A stretch of DNA of 8,429 nt from Clostridium sp. CAG:1013 (GTDB taxonomy: Bacteria > Bacillota > Clostridia > Oscillospirales > Acutalibacteraceae). The notes below the pieces were generated by a model. It was not told the origin of the DNA. It searched no databases and saw nothing but the letters and a program-made list of their open reading frames with translations. This document shows positions 6,000-8,429 of this stretch, piece after piece. A program made the position numbers and the translations under genes. Positions within the stretch are counted from its first letter, which is position 1, and every line of letters begins with the position of its first letter. The stretch lies in the NCBI GenBank assembly GCA_000432995.1, contig HF972655.1, positions 1 through 8,429 of the forward strand, read 5' to 3'.

Positions 6000-6462
6000 A
6001 TGGTAACCGCAGGCGATTTCAGAAACGGCGTTACGTTTGAGATGGACGGCGGCGTTTATTCCATCATCGAGTTCCAGCACGTCAAGCCCGGCAAGGGCGC
6101 TGCCTTTGTGCGCACCAAGATCCGCAACGTGATCACCGGTGCCGTGACGGAAAAGACCTTTAACCCCAACGACAAGTACCCCACCGCTTACATCGAGCGC
6201 AAGGACATGCAGTACCTGTACAGCGACGGCGACCTGTACTACTTCATGGACAACGAGACCTACGAGCAGATCCCGATCAACGCCAGTGTGCTCAGCGACA
6301 ACTTCAAGTTTGTCAAGGAGAACATGGACTGCAAGGTGCTGTCCTACAAGGGCAACGTGTTCGGCGTGGAGCCTCCCAACTTTGTGGAGCTGGAAGTCAC
6401 CAAGACCGAGCCCGGTGTGAAGGGCGATACCGCCACCAACACCCTGAAGCCCGCTACTCTGG
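6000..6462 (+). pseudogene. efp: Elongation factor P, N-terminal part (codons 1-154), broken at 6462
   Basis: EF-P relieves ribosome stalling at polyproline stretches. ATG 6000 has GGAGG (5987-5991) at 8-nt spacing. The KOW-like domain I includes VKPGKGAAF with Lys32, the residue equivalent to the modified lysine of Bacillus subtilis EF-P. Domains II and III follow to KPATL at codon 154. At 6462-6463 the sequence jumps back to codon 94 of a diverged copy, one base out of frame. Translation then runs through 6632 in a wrong, Ser/Thr/Pro-rich frame that should not be read as a natural C-terminus. Together with the next fragment it tiles a complete 185-residue EF-P. Confidence 0.92.
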
Positions 6463-6647
6463 TAACAAGAGCGTCCTCTCTGACAACTTCAAGTTCGTCA
6501 AGGAGAACATGGACTGCAAGGTGCTCTCCTACAAGGACAACGTCTTCGGCGTGGAGCCCCCCAACTTTGTGGAGCTGGAGGTCACCAAGACCGAGCCCGG
6601 CGTCCGCGGCGACACCGCCACCAACACCCTGAAGCCCGCTACTCTGG
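6279..6647 (+). repeat. Back-step 2: diverged direct repeat of 184 nt inside efp
   Basis: Unit 1 is 6279-6462 and unit 2 is 6464-6647, covering efp codons 94-154 plus one base. There are about 20 differences in 184 nt by eye, only three codons change the amino acid (A/K, G/D, K/R), and there are no indels. The last 37 nt of the units are identical. Confidence 0.9.
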
Positions 6648-6742
6648 AGACCGGCGCTGAGATCCGCGTGCCCCTGTTCATCAACGAGGGCGAGATGATC
6701 CGCATCGACACCCGTACCGGGGAGTACATGGAGCGCGCCTAA
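6464..6742 (+). pseudogene. efp: Elongation factor P, C-terminal part (codons 94 to stop) of a second copy
   Basis: The frame begins NKSVLSDNFKFVKENMDCKV and ends in the EF-P domain III signature region (TGAEIRVPLFINEGEMIRID, TRTGEY). It corresponds to codons 94-185 plus stop of the copy at 6000, so combining codons 1-93 from there with this part gives the normal 185 residues. There is no start signal of its own; ATG 6509 is internal. The upstream piece joins it one base out of frame, so no intact EF-P is encoded in this window. Confidence 0.9.
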
Positions 6743-6767
6743 GCGCCCATTTGCCCAAATACACCGC

Positions 6768-6780
6768 GGGGCGCTGCCCC
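6768..6780 (+). other. Conserved GGGGC/GCCCC hairpin upstream of the CD1247-like gene, first copy
   Basis: GGGGC (6768-6772), GCT loop, GCCCC (6776-6780). The second spacer copy has the same stem with a different loop. It has no T-run, so it is not a terminator. It lies just before the ribosome-binding site and may modulate expression or mRNA stability. Confidence 0.45.
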
Positions 6781-6805
6781 AGCCGGAACAAGGGAGGAAC
6801 TGACC

Positions 6806-6895
6806 ATGACCAATTCTGAGAGAGCTTCTTATATCCGCGGCCTGATGGACGGCCTGGAGCTGATCCATTTGCCAAAATACACCGTGGGGCGGTAG
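6806..6895 (+). pseudogene. Start fragment of CD1247-like gene (19 codons, then out of register)
   Basis: ATG 6806 with AGGGAGG at 6791-6797 encodes MTNSERASYIRGLMDGLEL, the same residues as the start of the intact gene at 6926. At about 6862-6865 the sequence jumps back into a second copy of the preceding spacer, and the frame ends at TAG 6893-6895 after 10 foreign residues. Confidence 0.87.
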
Positions 6896-6899
6896 CCCC
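6886..6899 (+). other. Conserved GGGGC/GCCCC hairpin upstream of the CD1247-like gene, second copy
   Basis: GGGGC (6886-6890), GGTA loop, GCCCC (6895-6899). The stem is kept while the loop differs from the copy at 6768-6780. It precedes the ribosome-binding site of the intact gene. Confidence 0.45.
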
Positions 6900-6925
6900 A
6901 AAACGGAACAAGGGAGGAACGCAAG

Positions 6926-7372
6926 ATGACGAATTCCGAAAGAGCTTCTTATATCCGCGGCTTGATGGACGGCCTGGAGCTGGACCCCAACGCCAAGGAG
7001 ACCAAGGTCCTCAACGCCATCGTAGAGCTGCTGGACGACCTGTGCCTGTCTGTGGAAGAACTGGACGAGGGTCTGGGCGAGCTTTCCGAGCAGGTGGATG
7101 AGATCGACTACGACCTGGGCGAGCTGGAAGAGGACTACTACGAGCTGGAGGACGAGGATGAGTGCGGCTGTGGCTGCGGTCATCATCACCACCACGGCGA
7201 CGACTTTGACGACGCCGAGTTCGAAGTGACCTGCCCCAGCTGCGGCGACACCATCCAGCTCAACGACGAGATGCTGGAAGAAGGCAGCATCGTCTGCCCC
7301 GGCTGCGGCGAGACCCTGGAGTTCGACTTCGATGACGACGAGGAAGAGCCCGAGGACAAGCCGGAAGAGTAA
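6926..7372 (+). CDS. CD1247 N-terminal-domain-like acidic protein with Cys/His cluster and zinc ribbon
   Basis: A 148-residue, strongly acidic, cytoplasmic protein of unknown function. It resembles the clostridial family named after C. difficile CD1247, which I recall as lying next to efp. Layout: N-terminal helical domain (residues 1-40, with ASYIRGLMDGLEL); a Glu/Leu-rich probable coiled coil (about 40-78); a dense cluster CGCGCGHHHHH at 80-90; then a zinc ribbon with CPSCG (Cys103, Cys106) and CPGCG (Cys124, Cys127); and an acidic tail. The ribbon probably binds one zinc, and the Cys/His cluster could bind another metal. ATG 6926 has AGGGAGG (6911-6917) 8 nt upstream. It appears co-transcribed with efp and ends at a strong terminator. 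Confidence 0.85.
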   Translation: MTNSERASYIRGLMDGLELDPNAKETKVLNAIVELLDDLCLSVEELDEGLGELSEQVDEIDYDLGELEEDYYELEDEDECGCGCGHHHHHGDDFDDAEFEVTCPSCGDTIQLNDEMLEEGSIVCPGCGETLEFDFDDDEEEPEDKPEE

Positions 7373-7393
7373 GCCGCTCAAGCGCAATAAAGA

Positions 7394-7421
7394 GGCCCTC
7401 CCAGTTCGGGAGGGCTTTTTT
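7394..7421 (+). terminator. Intrinsic terminator after the CD1247-like gene
   Basis: GCCCTCCC (7395-7402), AGTTC loop, GGGAGGGC (7408-7415), six T (7416-7421). It ends the efp-CD1247 transcription unit. Confidence 0.94.
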
Positions 7422-7429
7422 GTACCTCT

Positions 7430-7459
7430 CTTGACAGGAATTATGTCAAGTGTTATGAT
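7430..7459 (+). promoter_or_regulatory. SigA promoter with an inverted repeat over the -35 box
   Basis: TTGACA (7431-7436), a 17-nt spacer, TATGAT (7454-7459). The -35 is one arm of a perfect inverted repeat, CTTGACA (7430-7436) and TGTCAAG (7444-7450), with a 7-nt spacer, so the second arm lies between -35 and -10. This is a likely operator position for a dimeric repressor; which regulator is unknown. Confidence 0.8.
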
Positions 7460-7503
7460 GGGCTTAGAGGCTGGCTTTTCTCTTTTGAAAGGGGGAGACT
7501 GTG

Positions 7504-8187
7504 GTGAAAAAGAAGATTCGTTTTTTGCTGCCGGCAATCCTCTGCTGCCTGCTGGTGTGCGGCACGGCGGTGGGTTCCCACTATGCCCAGGGCGTCTCGC
7601 TGATGGAGCGGGCCCTTGCCGCTGAGGAGGCCTATCAGAGTGCCGGCATGGTGTCCGCAGAGGGGCTTTCCCGGGCGTTAGAGGGGAAAGAGGCCCTTTC
7701 CACAGGGGAGATTTTGGACGTGGCGGAGCAGGTCCGCCGGAGCGCGCCCCCTGATTTTGAGCCCTACTTTACGGGCAGCCTGGAGGAGCGCTTTACCCAG
7801 AACTGCCAGGAGGGGCTGGAGGTGCCCCTGGAGTGGGGGTTTTCTGTGGACCGCGGCTTTACAAACCCCAAGCTGCTGGGTTGGAAGTCCCTCTCCCCCA
7901 CAGAGGCCCAGGTGCGTTTCCGGGCGGATACTTGGCTTAGCACCATCTATTCCTATCTCCTGGAGGGGGCGCCCCGCTACACGGTGGAGGTGCTGTTTAG
8001 CCAGTGCACCTACACCGTCCAAATGAAGCAGGAGGGCGGCCAGTGGAGGGTGGCCTCGCAAGACATGGACCAGCTGTTTGCGCCGGACAGCTACCAGCCC
8101 ATCCAAGGGGGCTTCGCTTCCTATCAGGAGGCGCTGGACTTTGTGAACAGCCTGGACGTCCAGGCGTTGGACCCGTTTGCCCTGTGA
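7504..8187 (+). CDS. Exported or membrane-anchored protein of unknown function
   Basis: A 227-residue protein I do not recognise. The N-terminus MKKKIRFLLPAILCCLLVCG is a basic stretch followed by a hydrophobic segment, so it is a signal peptide or membrane anchor. The cysteine context LLVC lacks the small residue at -1 expected for a lipobox, so a lipoprotein is doubtful. Residues about 30-100 are predicted helical (MERALAAEEAYQSAG, VAEQVRRSAP). The rest looks beta-rich, with a strand pattern near the end (PRYTVEVLFSQCTYTVQMKQEGGQWRVASQDMDQLF) reminiscent of small extracellular alpha-beta folds. The start is GTG 7504, 7 nt after GGGGGAG (7491-7496); GTG 7501 is the alternative, adding one residue, with a tighter spacing. 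It is monocistronic, with its own promoter and terminator. Confidence 0.82.
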   Translation: MKKKIRFLLPAILCCLLVCGTAVGSHYAQGVSLMERALAAEEAYQSAGMVSAEGLSRALEGKEALSTGEILDVAEQVRRSAPPDFEPYFTGSLEERFTQNCQEGLEVPLEWGFSVDRGFTNPKLLGWKSLSPTEAQVRFRADTWLSTIYSYLLEGAPRYTVEVLFSQCTYTVQMKQEGGQWRVASQDMDQLFAPDSYQPIQGGFASYQEALDFVNSLDVQALDPFAL

Positions 8188-8201
8188 GCAGAAGAGCATA
8201 G

Positions 8202-8232
8202 AAAAAAGGGAGCGGTTTCCGCTCCCTTTTTT
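8202..8232. terminator. Bidirectional intrinsic terminator between convergent genes
   Basis: A perfect 14-bp inverted repeat: AAAAAAGGGAGCGG (8202-8215), TTT loop, CCGCTCCCTTTTTT (8219-8232). The A-run and T-run make it work for both the exported-protein gene (+) and the aldolase gene (-). Confidence 0.94.
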
Positions 8233-8247
8233 GCGCGTATTTTTTGG

Positions 8248-8429
8248 TCACTGGCCTGCCCGCACTTCCTGCACCAAAGCCATGCACTCGCGGGCCCGCT
8301 GGGTGATGGCCGCCCAGCTGCCCTCGTTGATGTCCCCGGCGGGGCAGAGCCAGCTGCCGCCGCAGGCGATGACGTTGGGCTGGGAGAGGTAGTCCTTCAC
8401 ATTGCTGGGGCTGATGCCGCCGGTAGGCA
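8248..8429 (-). CDS. eda: KDPG aldolase (2-dehydro-3-deoxyphosphogluconate aldolase), C-terminal part, runs off the window
   Basis: The last 60 residues are visible, in frame from the window edge to TGA at 8250-8248. They begin PTGGISPSNVKDYLSQPNVI and continue ACGGSWLCP. The PTGG phosphate-binding turn and the GGSW motif are characteristic of the class I KDPG/KHG aldolase family. This enzyme cleaves 2-keto-3-deoxy-6-phosphogluconate to pyruvate and glyceraldehyde 3-phosphate, in Entner-Doudoroff or hexuronate catabolism. The N-terminal part with the Schiff-base lysine is outside the window. It is convergent with the exported-protein gene, and no partner gene is visible. KDPG versus KHG specificity cannot be judged. 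Confidence 0.9.
   Translation of the reverse strand, partial: PTGGISPSNVKDYLSQPNVIACGGSWLCPAGDINEGSWAAITQRARECMALVQEVRAGQ

Larger units (their letters stand above)
3972..6031 (+). repeat. Back-step 1: diverged direct repeat of 1029 nt (pepP codon 59 to efp codon 11)
   Basis: Unit 1 is 3972-5000 and unit 2 is 5003-6031. They match colinearly over pepP codons 59-stop, a 91-nt spacer (4878-4968 and 5909-5999) and the first 32 nt of efp. Both units are 1029 nt long. Coding differences are spread along the length; the last 32 nt are identical. The break at 5000-5002 joins efp codon 11 to pepP codon 59. Confidence 0.9.
6746..6982 (+). repeat. Back-step 3: diverged direct repeat of about 118 nt (efp-CD1247 spacer and gene start)
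   Basis: Unit 1 (6746-6862) and unit 2 (6864-6982) both contain the spacer, the ribosome-binding site AGGGAGG and the first 19 codons of the CD1247-like gene. The coding parts differ at 4 of 57 nt, all synonymous. The spacers differ more and by 2 nt in length. The last 20 nt are identical before the break. Confidence 0.87.

Noticed and set aside
3972..6031. Insertion sequence or transposon causing the repeats
   Set aside because: No transposase, terminal inverted repeats or target-site duplications; the repeated material is only ordinary gene sequence.
5940..6632. A single 230-residue EF-P with a novel Ser/Thr/Pro-rich tail
   Set aside because: The tail is the efp sequence itself read out of frame after the junction at 6462-6463; the correct continuation is in another frame to 6742.
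7181..7195. His-tag-like run (five His) as vector contamination
   Set aside because: It is embedded between native Cys-Gly repeats and an acidic segment in a natural-looking gene with its own RBS; there is no vector sequence.
6344..7537. Minus-strand 397-residue open frame
   Set aside because: Antisense to efp and the CD1247-like gene, low-complexity, with internal similarity caused by the repeats.

Overview
The window looks like a moderately GC-rich Clostridia genome, most likely a gut Oscillospiraceae-type organism (Flavonifractor/Oscillibacter-like). This is an inference from gene content and order (split glutamate synthase, rpsU, yqeG-pepP-efp-CD1247-type gene), strong SigA promoters, AGGAGG ribosome sites and GC-rich codon usage. 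No taxonomic marker was checked.

Left part, minus strand (1-2075): a two-gene glutamate synthase operon of the split, archaeal-like type. It has a class II glutamine amidotransferase subunit (732-1829) followed by the ferredoxin/FMN synthase subunit (668 to beyond base 1). A perfect-consensus SigA promoter (2047-2075) starts a roughly 210-nt leader. The leader begins with a hairpin carrying the A1/G4 hexaloop typical of ANTAR antiterminator targets. That hairpin is mutually exclusive with an intrinsic terminator, and a second terminator-like hairpin follows. This is a nitrogen-control attenuation leader.

Middle, plus strand (2140-7421): a HAD hydrolase (2215-2868); rpsU, with its own perfect promoter and terminator (2936-3263); then yqeG and pepP, which overlap by 4 nt; then efp with its own promoter; then a CD1247-like acidic zinc-ribbon protein ending in a strong terminator. 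From 3972 to 6982 this stretch is disrupted. Three times in a row the sequence breaks off inside a gene and steps back to a diverged copy of what it has just passed: pepP to the efp start (1029 nt), the middle of efp (184 nt), and the efp-CD1247 spacer with the CD1247 start (about 118 nt). As a result there is one intact pepP, a 5'-truncated second pepP, an efp split into two overlapping pieces that tile to a full 185-aa protein, and a CD1247 start fragment before the intact gene. The copies differ by about 10% or more but stay open and conserved. The simplest reading is a chimeric assembly of two related genomes with overlapping contig ends concatenated; a real rearrangement cannot be excluded from sequence alone.

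Right part (7430-8429): an exported protein of unknown function behind a strong promoter whose -35 box lies in a 7-bp inverted repeat, then a 14-bp bidirectional terminator, then the convergent C-terminal end of a KDPG aldolase gene on the minus strand.
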